Origin: Falsiroseomonas sp051433195
GTDB taxonomy: Bacteria > Pseudomonadota > Alphaproteobacteria > Acetobacterales > Acetobacteraceae
Length of the DNA stretch: 64,000 bases
Assembly (NCBI RefSeq): GCF_051433195.1
Contig: NZ_JBHMFT010000003.1
Location: forward strand, 124,001 to 188,000
Direction: 5' to 3'
Shown here: in pieces, positions 57,075 through 64,000 of the stretch
Layout: every line of letters starts with the position of its first letter
Position numbering within the stretch: position 1 is the first letter of the stretch
The notes under the pieces: generated by a model
Seen by the model: the letters and a program-made list of their open reading frames with translations, nothing else
The model's database searches: none
What the model was told of the DNA's origin: nothing
Translations under genes and position numbers: made by a program

Positions 57075-58709
57075 ATGGCTGGATTGGCGGGTGATGTGGT
57101 GTTCACCGGCGGGCGCGTGTTTCGCGGCCTGTCGGCAGGCTTTGCCGAGGCGCTGGCGCTGCGCGACGGGCACGTGCTGGCGGTGGGACGTACAGCGGAT
57201 GTGAACGACGCGGTTACAGCGGGCGCGCGCCGTGTGGAACTGGACGGGCGCGTGGTGATCCCGGCGTTCAACGAATCGCACATGCACCTGCTGCCCTACG
57301 GCCTGGCGCTGGCGGGCGTGAACCTGCGGGCCGAGGAAGTACGCACCCTGGACGAGGTGCTTGCCCGGATTGGCGCAGCGGCGCGGGCGGCGCCCGCCGG
57401 CCAATGGGTGCTCGGGCGCGGCTACGACCATGCGGAACTGGATATCGGCCGGCATCCGACGGCGGCCGAGTTGGACCGAGTCTCGCCGGACAATCCCGTC
57501 TTCATCGTGCGCACCTGCGGCCACATGGGCGTTGCCAACAGCGCGGCGCTGCGCGCGGCCGGCGTCGGGCACAACACGCCGGACCCGGAAGGTGGCGTGG
57601 TGGAACGCAGCGGCGGCGCGCTGACCGGGCTGTTCCAGGAGCGCGCCATGCGGCTGATCCGCGACGTGATCCCGGAGCCGGACGAGGCGGCGTTGGTCGC
57701 GGCGATCGAACGCGCGGGCAACCACCTGGCCTCGCTCGGCTTCGCCTCCGCCACCGACATGAATGTCGGCATGGTGGCGGGCATGGCGGAGGTTGCGGCG
57801 TACCGCGCCGCCGTCGCCGCCGGGCGGTCGCCCATGCGGATGTGGAACGTGCTGGCGGGCAACCCGGAAGGCATCGCGGCCAAGGCGTGGGAGGCCGGGC
57901 TGCGGCCGAACGAGGGCGACGACATGCTGCGCTGGGGCGCGGTGAAGGTCTTCGCCGATGGTTCGGCGGGGGGGCTGACGGCGGCGTTCTTCGACCCGTA
58001 CCTGCAAGGGGGAACGGGCGTCTTCACCTTCCCGGACGCCAAGATCCACGCGCTGCTGAAGCTGTACCACGAGCAGGGCTGGCAGTTGGATATCCACGCC
58101 ATCGGCGATGCCGCGATCGAGCAGGTGCTGGTGGGGATGGAGATGGCGGATACGCCGGAGCACCCCTTCATCGGCCGGCGCCACCGTATTGAACACTGCG
58201 GCTTCCTGACGCCGCATCAGCGCAAGCGGATGCTGGCGCGACAGATCCTGCCGGTGCCGCAGCCGGTGTTCCTGTACGAATTCGGCGACCTCTACATCCG
58301 CAACCTCGGGCTGGCGCGCAGCGAGGTGTCCTACCCGATGCGGACCTGGCTGGAGGAGGGGCACCATCCGGCGGCGTCCTCGGACTGCCCGGTGTCCTCG
58401 GTCGATCCCTTCGGCAACCTGTTCACCATGCTGACGCGGAAGACAAACCGCGGCACGGTGCTCGGTGCCGACCAGACGCTGACGGCGGAACAGGCGGTGC
58501 ACTGCCAGACCTGGTGCGGCGCCTACACGCAATTCGCGGAGGACCGCCGCGGCACGCTGGAGCCCAGGATGCAGGCGGATGTCGCCGTGCTGTCCCGCGA
58601 CATCTTCGTGGCGGCGCCGGAGGACATCCTGCGTGACACGCGGGCGGACCTGACGCTGCGCGGTGGCGAGGTGATCTTCGACCGGCACGAGGCGCTCGCC
58701 GCATGTTGA
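57075..58709 (+). CDS. YtcJ-type metal-dependent amidohydrolase
   Basis: A 544-residue amidohydrolase-superfamily enzyme of the YtcJ/Amidohydro_3 type. Metal ligands: His69 and His71 in Asn-Glu-Ser-His-Met-His, Asp-Ile-His-Ala-Ile-Gly-Asp, Arg-Ile-Glu-His-Cys-Gly, and Ala-Ser-Ser-Asp-Cys-Pro near the C-terminus, all in the usual order. It is a paralogue of the enzyme at 43.4-45.0 kb. It opens the peptide-type transporter operon and overlaps the first permease by seven bases, which supports hydrolysis of the imported compound. Substrate unknown. Confidence 0.92.
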   Translation: MAGLAGDVVFTGGRVFRGLSAGFAEALALRDGHVLAVGRTADVNDAVTAGARRVELDGRVVIPAFNESHMHLLPYGLALAGVNLRAEEVRTLDEVLARIGAAARAAPAGQWVLGRGYDHAELDIGRHPTAAELDRVSPDNPVFIVRTCGHMGVANSAALRAAGVGHNTPDPEGGVVERSGGALTGLFQERAMRLIRDVIPEPDEAALVAAIERAGNHLASLGFASATDMNVGMVAGMAEVAAYRAAVAAGRSPMRMWNVLAGNPEGIAAKAWEAGLRPNEGDDMLRWGAVKVFADGSAGGLTAAFFDPYLQGGTGVFTFPDAKIHALLKLYHEQGWQLDIHAIGDAAIEQVLVGMEMADTPEHPFIGRRHRIEHCGFLTPHQRKRMLARQILPVPQPVFLYEFGDLYIRNLGLARSEVSYPMRTWLEEGHHPAASSDCPVSSVDPFGNLFTMLTRKTNRGTVLGADQTLTAEQAVHCQTWCGAYTQFAEDRRGTLEPRMQADVAVLSRDIFVAAPEDILRDTRADLTLRGGEVIFDRHEALAAC

Positions 58710-59644
58710 GGCACGCCGTCCAACGCCTGATGCTGGCGGTGCCGGTGATGTTCGGCGTGCTGCTGGTCGGATTCCTGCTGATGCAGGTGGTGCCGACCGA
58801 CCCCGCGATCGTGCGGGCGGGGCCGAATGCGAGTGCGGAGGTCATCGCGCAGATCCGCAACGACCTCGGGCTGGATGCGCCGCTGTATGTGCAGTTCTTC
58901 CTGTACCTGGGGCGGCTGGTGCAGGGCGATCTCGGCGTTTCCATCATCAACAACGTGCCGGTCTCGGGCGAGCTCGCCTCCACCATCGGGCCGACGCTGG
59001 AGCTGATGTTCGCCAGCCTGATCTGGTCCATCCCGCTCGGCATCGCGATGGGTACGGTCGGTGCGTACTGGCGCGGGTCGCTGCTCGATCGGGTGGTGAT
59101 GGCGTTCAGCGTGGCGGGCGTTTCGGTGCCGGTGTTCTTCCTCGGCCTGGTGCTGATCTGGTTCGTCGGATTTCAATGGCAGTGGCTGCCCTTCACGGGG
59201 CGGGAGGGGCCGCTTTGGACCTGGCAGGGCCTCCGCGCCGTTATCCTGCCGGCGATCACGCTGGGCGGCGTCTTCGTCGGGCCGGTGGCCCGCATGACGC
59301 GGACGGCGGTGCTGGATGTGCTGGGCGCGGACCATGTGCGCACGGCACGCGCCAAGGGGCTGACGGAGCGGCTGGTGGTGACGCGGCATGCGCTGCGCAA
59401 CGCGATGGTGCCGGTGGTGACGCTGATCGGGTTGCAGATCGGCTTCCTGCTGGGCGGCGCGGTGGTGACGGAGACGGTGTTCTCCTGGCCCGGCGTCGGG
59501 CGGCTGGCGGTGGGCGCGATTTTGTCCTCCGACTTCCCGATGGCGCAGGGCACCATCATCGTGCTGTCGATGGGCTTCATCCTGGTCAACCTGACGGTGG
59601 ACCTGCTTTACGGGGTGCTCGACCCGCGGGTGCGGGCCGGATGA
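58703..59644 (+). CDS. Peptide-type ABC transporter permease (DppB-like)
   Basis: A 313-residue inner-membrane permease with six hydrophobic segments. DppB/OppB marks: N-terminal Arg-Leu-Met-Leu-Ala-Val-Pro-Val-Met-Phe-Gly-Val, Leu-Gly-Leu-Asp-Ala-Pro-Leu-Tyr-Val-Gln-Phe and the EAA loop Thr-Ala-Arg-Ala-Lys-Gly-Leu. It overlaps the amidohydrolase by seven bases and the next permease by ATGA. Confidence 0.95.
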   Translation: MLRHAVQRLMLAVPVMFGVLLVGFLLMQVVPTDPAIVRAGPNASAEVIAQIRNDLGLDAPLYVQFFLYLGRLVQGDLGVSIINNVPVSGELASTIGPTLELMFASLIWSIPLGIAMGTVGAYWRGSLLDRVVMAFSVAGVSVPVFFLGLVLIWFVGFQWQWLPFTGREGPLWTWQGLRAVILPAITLGGVFVGPVARMTRTAVLDVLGADHVRTARAKGLTERLVVTRHALRNAMVPVVTLIGLQIGFLLGGAVVTETVFSWPGVGRLAVGAILSSDFPMAQGTIIVLSMGFILVNLTVDLLYGVLDPRVRAG

Positions 59645-60504
59645 GCGCGACCGTGGCTGAAGTGGTGCCGCCGGCGCGGCCGGGCACGTTGAAGATCCTG
59701 CTGCGCGAACCGGCGGCGGCGGTGTCACTGGTGGTGGTCGTGCTGCTGATCCTGGCGGCGATCTTCGCGCCCTGGCTGGCGCCCTACGACCCGTATGAGA
59801 CCGACCTGATGTCGGTGATGGCGCCGCCGGGCGGGGCCTATCTGCTGGGCACGGATGGGAACGGGCGGGACATGCTGTCGCGCATGCTGCACGGGCTGCG
59901 GGTGACGCTGGCGATGGGTGCGCTGAGCCTCGGCATCGGCGGTGTCATCGGTGTGGCGATGGGCTTTGCCGCGGCGTATTACCGGCGGATCGACGGGCTG
60001 CTGATGCGGCTGGCGGACATCATGCTGTCCTTCCCGGCGATCCTGTTCGGCCTGGCCATCGCGGCGATCTTCGGACCGGGCGTGACGGCGGTGGTGATCG
60101 CGCTGGCGGTGGCGACGGTGCCGCTGATGGCACGCATCGCGCGGTCCACCGCGCTGGTCGTGCTCGGGCTCGACTACATCGAGGCGGCGCGGGCGCAGGG
60201 CATGGGCGATGCGCGGCTGATCTGGCGGCACCTGATGCCGAACTGCGCCTCGCCGATCCTGGTCTTCGCGACGCTGCGCTTCGGGCAGGTGATCCTGCTC
60301 GGCTCCGCGTTGTCCTTCCTCGGGCTCGGCGCGCAGCCGCCGGTGGCGGAACTGGGTGCGATGGCGGCGCAGGGACGCACCTTCCTGTTCTTCGCGCCGC
60401 ATATCTCGGTCATTCCGGCGGTCGGCATCTTCGTGGTGGTGCTCGCCTTCAACGTGCTGGGGGATGCGCTGCGCGATGCGCTCGACCCGCGGCTTCGCAT
60501 GTGA
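59641..60504 (+). CDS. Peptide-type ABC transporter permease (DppC-like)
   Basis: A 287-residue permease. The DppC/OppC signature Leu-Gly-Thr-Asp-Gly-Asn-Gly-Arg-Asp-Met-Leu-Ser-Arg is clear. The EAA loop reads Ala-Ala-Arg-Ala-Gln-Gly-Met-Gly. It pairs with the preceding permease. The binding-protein gene begins 20 bases after its stop. Confidence 0.95.
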   Translation: MSATVAEVVPPARPGTLKILLREPAAAVSLVVVVLLILAAIFAPWLAPYDPYETDLMSVMAPPGGAYLLGTDGNGRDMLSRMLHGLRVTLAMGALSLGIGGVIGVAMGFAAAYYRRIDGLLMRLADIMLSFPAILFGLAIAAIFGPGVTAVVIALAVATVPLMARIARSTALVVLGLDYIEAARAQGMGDARLIWRHLMPNCASPILVFATLRFGQVILLGSALSFLGLGAQPPVAELGAMAAQGRTFLFFAPHISVIPAVGIFVVVLAFNVLGDALRDALDPRLRM

Positions 60505-60524
60505 TGCAGAACAGGGAGAACAGG

Positions 60525-62114
60525 ATGAGCTTGCTGAAGGGTGCCTTGGTCGCCGCGCTGGCGGTGGTGACGGCGCTGCCCGCCGTGGCACAGACGCCGC
60601 GCAACACGGTGGTGTTCCTGCGTGAGATCGACGCGGACCGCTACGACCTGCACCGCAGCACGGCGCGCAGCGCCGGCGAGGTGGTGGGCATGATGACCGA
60701 CACGCTGGTCACCATGGATTTCGACGGCCAGACCGTGCGGCCGGGGCTGGCCGAGCGCTGGACCGTCTCGCCGGACGGCAAGCTGTACACCTTCCATCTG
60801 CGCCAGGGCGTGACCTTCTGCGATGGCAAGGCGTTCACCGCGCAGGACGTGGTGTACTCGATCAACCGCTGGATCGCGCGCGAGACGCGCAGCCCCGTGG
60901 CCTGGCGCGCCGGCCCGGTGAAGGAAATCCGCGCCGTCGATGCCCATACCGTCGAGTATGAGCTGAACGAGCCGTTCTCCGAGCTGCTGTCGCAGCTGAC
61001 GCTGTTCTTCGCCGGCATCATCGACAAGGAAACCGTCGACCGGCTCGGCCAGAACTTCGGCAGCCAGGGCTTCAACGGCACCGGGCCATATTGCTGGCAG
61101 TCCTGGACCCCTCGGAACGAGCTGGTGCTGACGCGCCACCCGAACTACCGCTGGGGCCCGCCGATGTACCAGAACCAGGGGCCGGCGCATGTCGAGCGCG
61201 TGGTCTGGCGCGTGGTGCCGGAACCCTCCGCGCGGCTGGCGGCGTTGCAGACCGGCGCGGCCGACATCACGCAGTACATCCCGGCGGTGGCACTGAGCAG
61301 CCTGCAGCGCGTGCCGACGGTGCAGGTGCTGACGCAGCCGAACTACTTCTGGGACTTCTACCTGGGCTTCAAGGTGGACAAGCCGGTGATGAACGACCGC
61401 GCAGTGCGCCGCGCCATCCACCAGGCGGTGGACCGCACGGCGCTGGTCCGCGCGGTGTGGTTCGGCCATGCGCAGCCGGCGCTGAACATCGTCAACCCGA
61501 ACACGCTGGACTACGACGCGCAGTCCGACACGATGGTGCCGAAGTTTGATCCGGCAGCCGCCCAGCGCACGCTGGATGAAGCCGGCTGGACCATGGGCGG
61601 CGACGGCGTCCGCGTGAAGGACGGGCAGCGGGCGACGTTCCTGACCTATGGCATCAACACGCTGGAGAACCAGCGCCAGAGCGAGATCATCCAGCAGGCG
61701 CTGCGCCGCGTCGGCATCGAGATGCGCATCCAGTTGTTCGACGCGACGGTCGCCTGGGGCCGCATGGCGACGCAGGAATTCGATGCGCTGTTCCTGTCCT
61801 ACCCGTATTTTTCCGCGGGTGATGCGCTGAGCCTGTACTGGCACAGCCGGGCGCGGCCGACGCCGAACCGGATGAACTGGAACAACCCGCAGACCGATGC
61901 CTGGCTGGACGAGGCCCGCAGCGCGACGGACCCGGCAGTACGGCGCACGGCGCTGGCCAACATCCAGCGCCAGCTGGCGGAAGAAGCGCCCTGGCTGACG
62001 ACGGCGCGTGAGAACCTGTATGTCGGCGTGTCCAACCGCGTGACCGGTGTCCGGGCGCACGGGCTGTATGGCATCGGTGTCTACAAGGCGCTCGACATGC
62101 GCGTGACGCGGTAA
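60525..62114 (+). CDS. Peptide-type ABC transporter binding protein (family 5)
   Basis: A 529-residue SBP_bac_5 protein with a signal peptide at about 1-23 (Ala-Val-Ala-Gln). Family marks: Gly-Leu-Ala-Glu-Arg-Trp-Thr-Val-Ser-Pro-Asp-Gly, Phe-Cys-Asp-Gly-Lys-Ala-Phe-Thr-Ala-Gln-Asp-Val-Val-Tyr-Ser, Asn-Gly-Thr-Gly-Pro-Tyr. I chose ATG 60525, behind GGGAG, over an ATG at 60501 that would spoil the signal peptide. It is the cognate binding protein of the permeases just upstream. The ligand is probably a compound split by the two amidohydrolases. Confidence 0.93.
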   Translation: MSLLKGALVAALAVVTALPAVAQTPRNTVVFLREIDADRYDLHRSTARSAGEVVGMMTDTLVTMDFDGQTVRPGLAERWTVSPDGKLYTFHLRQGVTFCDGKAFTAQDVVYSINRWIARETRSPVAWRAGPVKEIRAVDAHTVEYELNEPFSELLSQLTLFFAGIIDKETVDRLGQNFGSQGFNGTGPYCWQSWTPRNELVLTRHPNYRWGPPMYQNQGPAHVERVVWRVVPEPSARLAALQTGAADITQYIPAVALSSLQRVPTVQVLTQPNYFWDFYLGFKVDKPVMNDRAVRRAIHQAVDRTALVRAVWFGHAQPALNIVNPNTLDYDAQSDTMVPKFDPAAAQRTLDEAGWTMGGDGVRVKDGQRATFLTYGINTLENQRQSEIIQQALRRVGIEMRIQLFDATVAWGRMATQEFDALFLSYPYFSAGDALSLYWHSRARPTPNRMNWNNPQTDAWLDEARSATDPAVRRTALANIQRQLAEEAPWLTTARENLYVGVSNRVTGVRAHGLYGIGVYKALDMRVTR

Positions 62115-62128
62115 GGGAGAATCTCGGC

Positions 62129-63562
62129 ATGGCCATCACTGTCATCCGCAATGCGGATCTCGTCGTCGCCTGGGATGCCTCGGCGCGGCAGCATGTGTAC
62201 CTTCCCGACGCCGATGTGGCGTTCGAAGGCGGCACGCTGCGCTTCGTCGGCCGCAACTACGACGGCCCGGCGGAGGAGGAGATCAGCGGCAGCGGCTTGA
62301 TGGTCATGCCGGGGCTGGTGAATATCCACTCGCATCCCTCAAGCGAGCCGATGAACAAGGGGCTGATCGACGAGATCGGCTCGCCCGGCCTGTACAATTC
62401 CTCACTGTACGAGTTCATGCCGATCTTTCGGGCGGATTCGGAGGCGGTGCCGAGTTGCGTCCGTGTCGCGCTGTCGGAACTGCTGCTGTCCGGCGTGACG
62501 ACCGTCGCCGATCTCTCGATGGCGCATCCGGGCTGGCTCGACCTGCTGGGCGAATCCGGCATGCGGGTCTGCATCGCGCCGATGTTCAAATCGGCGAAGT
62601 GGTTCACCAAGAATGGCCATGTCGTCGAATATGAGTGGGACGAGGCCGCCGGCGAGAAGGCGATGGGGGAGGCGCTGGACCTCATCGAACGCGCGGAACA
62701 GCACGAAAGCGGCCGGCTGTTCGGCATGGTGGTGCCGGCGCAGATCGACACCTGCACCGACACGCTGCTGAAGGAGAGCTTCGAGGAAGCCAAAAAGCGT
62801 GGCGTCACCTGGCAGATCCACGCGGCGCAATCCGTGGTGGAGTTCCACGAGATCACGCGCCGCACCGGCAAGACGCCGATCGGCTGGCTCGACAGCATGG
62901 GGCTGCTGAGCGAGCGCAGCATCATCGGGCACGGCATCTTCCTGGATGACCACCCCTCCACCCGCTGGTGGACGGATACCGACATGAAGCGGCTGGCGGA
63001 AACCGGCACGACCGTCGCGCATTGCCCGACCGTGTTCGCGCGGCGCGGCATCACGCTGAAGCATTTCGGGCGCTACAAGCGCGCCGGCGTCAACATGGGC
63101 CTCGGCACCGACACCTACCCGCATAACATGCTCGATGAGATGCGGCTGGTGGCCTACCTCGCGCGCACCCAGGCGAACGACCCACGCAGCATGACGACGA
63201 CGGAGTTGTTCGACGCGGCGACGATCGGCGGCGCGACCGCGCTGGGGCGCGAGGATATCGGGCGGCTCGCGGCCGGCGCGAAGGCGGACTTCGTGCTGGT
63301 CGACGTGACGCATCCGATGATGCGGCCGGGGCGTGATCCGGTGCGAAGCCTGGTCTACGCGGCCGGCGATCGCGCGGTGCGCGACGTGTATGTCGACGGC
63401 AACAAGGTGGTTGCCGACGGCAAGGTCACCACCATGGACTACCACGGCGCCGCCGCGCATCTGCACGAGGCGCAGAAGCGCATCATCGACAAGGCGCCGT
63501 CGCAGGATTGGGCGCATCGGCCGGTGGACCAGTCCTCCCCGCCCACGTTCCGGTGGTCATGA
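62129..63562 (+). CDS. Amidohydrolase of the chlorohydrolase/deaminase type (TrzN/AtzB-like)
   Basis: A 477-residue member of the amidohydrolase superfamily, chlorohydrolase/deaminase branch. Metal ligands: His67 and His69 (Val-Asn-Ile-His-Ser-His-Pro), His in Trp-Gln-Ile-His-Ala-Ala-Gln, His in Gly-His-Gly-Ile-Phe, and Asp in Gly-Leu-Gly-Thr-Asp-Thr-Tyr-Pro. The Ala-His-Cys-Pro-Thr block fits. These enzymes deaminate or dechlorinate N-heterocycles or guanidines. The gene sits between the binding protein and the ATPase of one operon, with the stop overlapping the ATPase start (ATGA). Substrate unknown; atrazine-type activity should not be assumed. Confidence 0.9.
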   Translation: MAITVIRNADLVVAWDASARQHVYLPDADVAFEGGTLRFVGRNYDGPAEEEISGSGLMVMPGLVNIHSHPSSEPMNKGLIDEIGSPGLYNSSLYEFMPIFRADSEAVPSCVRVALSELLLSGVTTVADLSMAHPGWLDLLGESGMRVCIAPMFKSAKWFTKNGHVVEYEWDEAAGEKAMGEALDLIERAEQHESGRLFGMVVPAQIDTCTDTLLKESFEEAKKRGVTWQIHAAQSVVEFHEITRRTGKTPIGWLDSMGLLSERSIIGHGIFLDDHPSTRWWTDTDMKRLAETGTTVAHCPTVFARRGITLKHFGRYKRAGVNMGLGTDTYPHNMLDEMRLVAYLARTQANDPRSMTTTELFDAATIGGATALGREDIGRLAAGAKADFVLVDVTHPMMRPGRDPVRSLVYAAGDRAVRDVYVDGNKVVADGKVTTMDYHGAAAHLHEAQKRIIDKAPSQDWAHRPVDQSSPPTFRWS

Positions 63563-64000
63563 ATCCTCTTCTCAAGATCGAGGGGCTGCGGACGGTGTTC
63601 CGCAGCTCCAACGGCGACATTGCCGCGGTGGATGGCGTGGATCTGGAAGTGCCGCGCGGCAAGACGCTGGGCATCGTCGGCGAATCCGGCTGCGGCAAAT
63701 CCATGCTGTCGCTGTCGGTGATGCGGCTTGTGCCGCGGCCGGGTCGCGTCGCGGCCGGGCGCGTGCTGCTGGACGGGACCAACCTGCTGGACCTGCCGAT
63801 GTCCGAAATGCGCAAGGTGCGCGGCGGCCAGGTGGCGATGATCTTCCAGGAGCCGATGACCAGCCTCAATCCCGTGCATCCCATAGGCATGCAGATCGTC
63901 GAGGCGATGCGTGCGCACGACACGAAGGCGGGCGGCAAGGAATTGCAGGAACGTGCGCTTGCGGCGCTCGACCGCGTGCGCATCCCGGCGCCGGCGCGGC
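63559..64000 (+). CDS. Peptide-type ABC transporter ATPase (DppD-like), cut by the window end
   Basis: The first 147 residues of an ATPase, continuing beyond the window. Walker A Gly-Glu-Ser-Gly-Cys-Gly-Lys-Ser is near residue 41-48, and the Q-loop Phe-Gln-Glu-Pro-Met-Thr-Ser-Leu-Asn-Pro is the usual DppD/OppD form. It is coupled to the amidohydrolase gene by ATGA. A DppF-like partner probably lies just outside. Confidence 0.93.
   Translation, partial: MNPLLKIEGLRTVFRSSNGDIAAVDGVDLEVPRGKTLGIVGESGCGKSMLSLSVMRLVPRPGRVAAGRVLLDGTNLLDLPMSEMRKVRGGQVAMIFQEPMTSLNPVHPIGMQIVEAMRAHDTKAGGKELQERALAALDRVRIPAPAR

Noticed and set aside
62129..63562. Atrazine chlorohydrolase
   Set aside because: The fold and metal motifs fit the chlorohydrolase branch, but that branch has many activities and nothing in the neighbourhood indicates triazine breakdown.

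Overview
The window is about 64 kb of very GC-rich DNA (my estimate, near 70 percent), packed with genes that often overlap by ATGA, GTGA or TGATG. It reads as a chromosomal stretch of an alphaproteobacterium, most likely an Acetobacteraceae (Roseomonas-like) soil or water organism. That placement is inferred from the many solute-binding-protein transporters, the minCDE operon and the GC-driven codon use. No marker gene proves it. I see no tRNA, rRNA, insertion sequence, phage gene or CRISPR array, and no gap between genes longer than about 230 bases.

Layout. 1-6.9 kb: a small exported protein, then a leftward set (phosphoribosyltransferase, peptide-type binding protein, small winged-helix protein, membrane protein), facing a rightward DinB / M20 amidohydrolase / nucleoside hydrolase set. 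6.9-10.9 kb: a TRAP-type binding protein abutting a hybrid histidine kinase, with no TRAP permease. 11-23.1 kb: a small unknown protein and a glycerophosphodiesterase, then a nine-gene operon of a complete branched-chain-amino-acid-type ABC importer with three adenylating enzymes and an isovaleryl-CoA-dehydrogenase-type flavoenzyme. 23.3-25.3 kb: minCDE. 25.3-34 kb: a DUF4287-like protein, an HWE histidine kinase coupled to a glycosyltransferase, a luciferase-like monooxygenase, a TPR-PRMT-like methyltransferase, a flavin reductase coupled to an SDR with an altered active site, and a papain-like cysteine peptidase. 34-43.4 kb: acyl-CoA synthetase, oligoendopeptidase F, an ABC1/UbiB-type kinase, a methyltransferase, a thioesterase, an ABC exporter and an EamA transporter.

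43.4-53.7 kb: a polyamine-type ABC importer with a 2-hydroxyacid dehydrogenase and a class II aldolase, flanked by an amine-oxidase-like FAD enzyme coupled to a YtcJ-type amidohydrolase, a GNAT acetyltransferase and an amidinotransferase-fold hydrolase. 53.7-55.3 kb: an animal-type haem peroxidase. 55.4-64 kb: a peptide-type ABC importer (two binding proteins, two permeases, one ATPase cut by the window edge) interleaved with two metal-dependent amidohydrolases.

The common theme is scavenging. Three separate loci each join an importer to the enzymes that would open or activate its cargo: acid activation by CoA ligases; amine oxidation with guanidine hydrolysis; amide hydrolysis. Dedicated transcription regulators are nearly absent. 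Two membrane histidine kinases and one small winged-helix protein are the only obvious regulatory genes.
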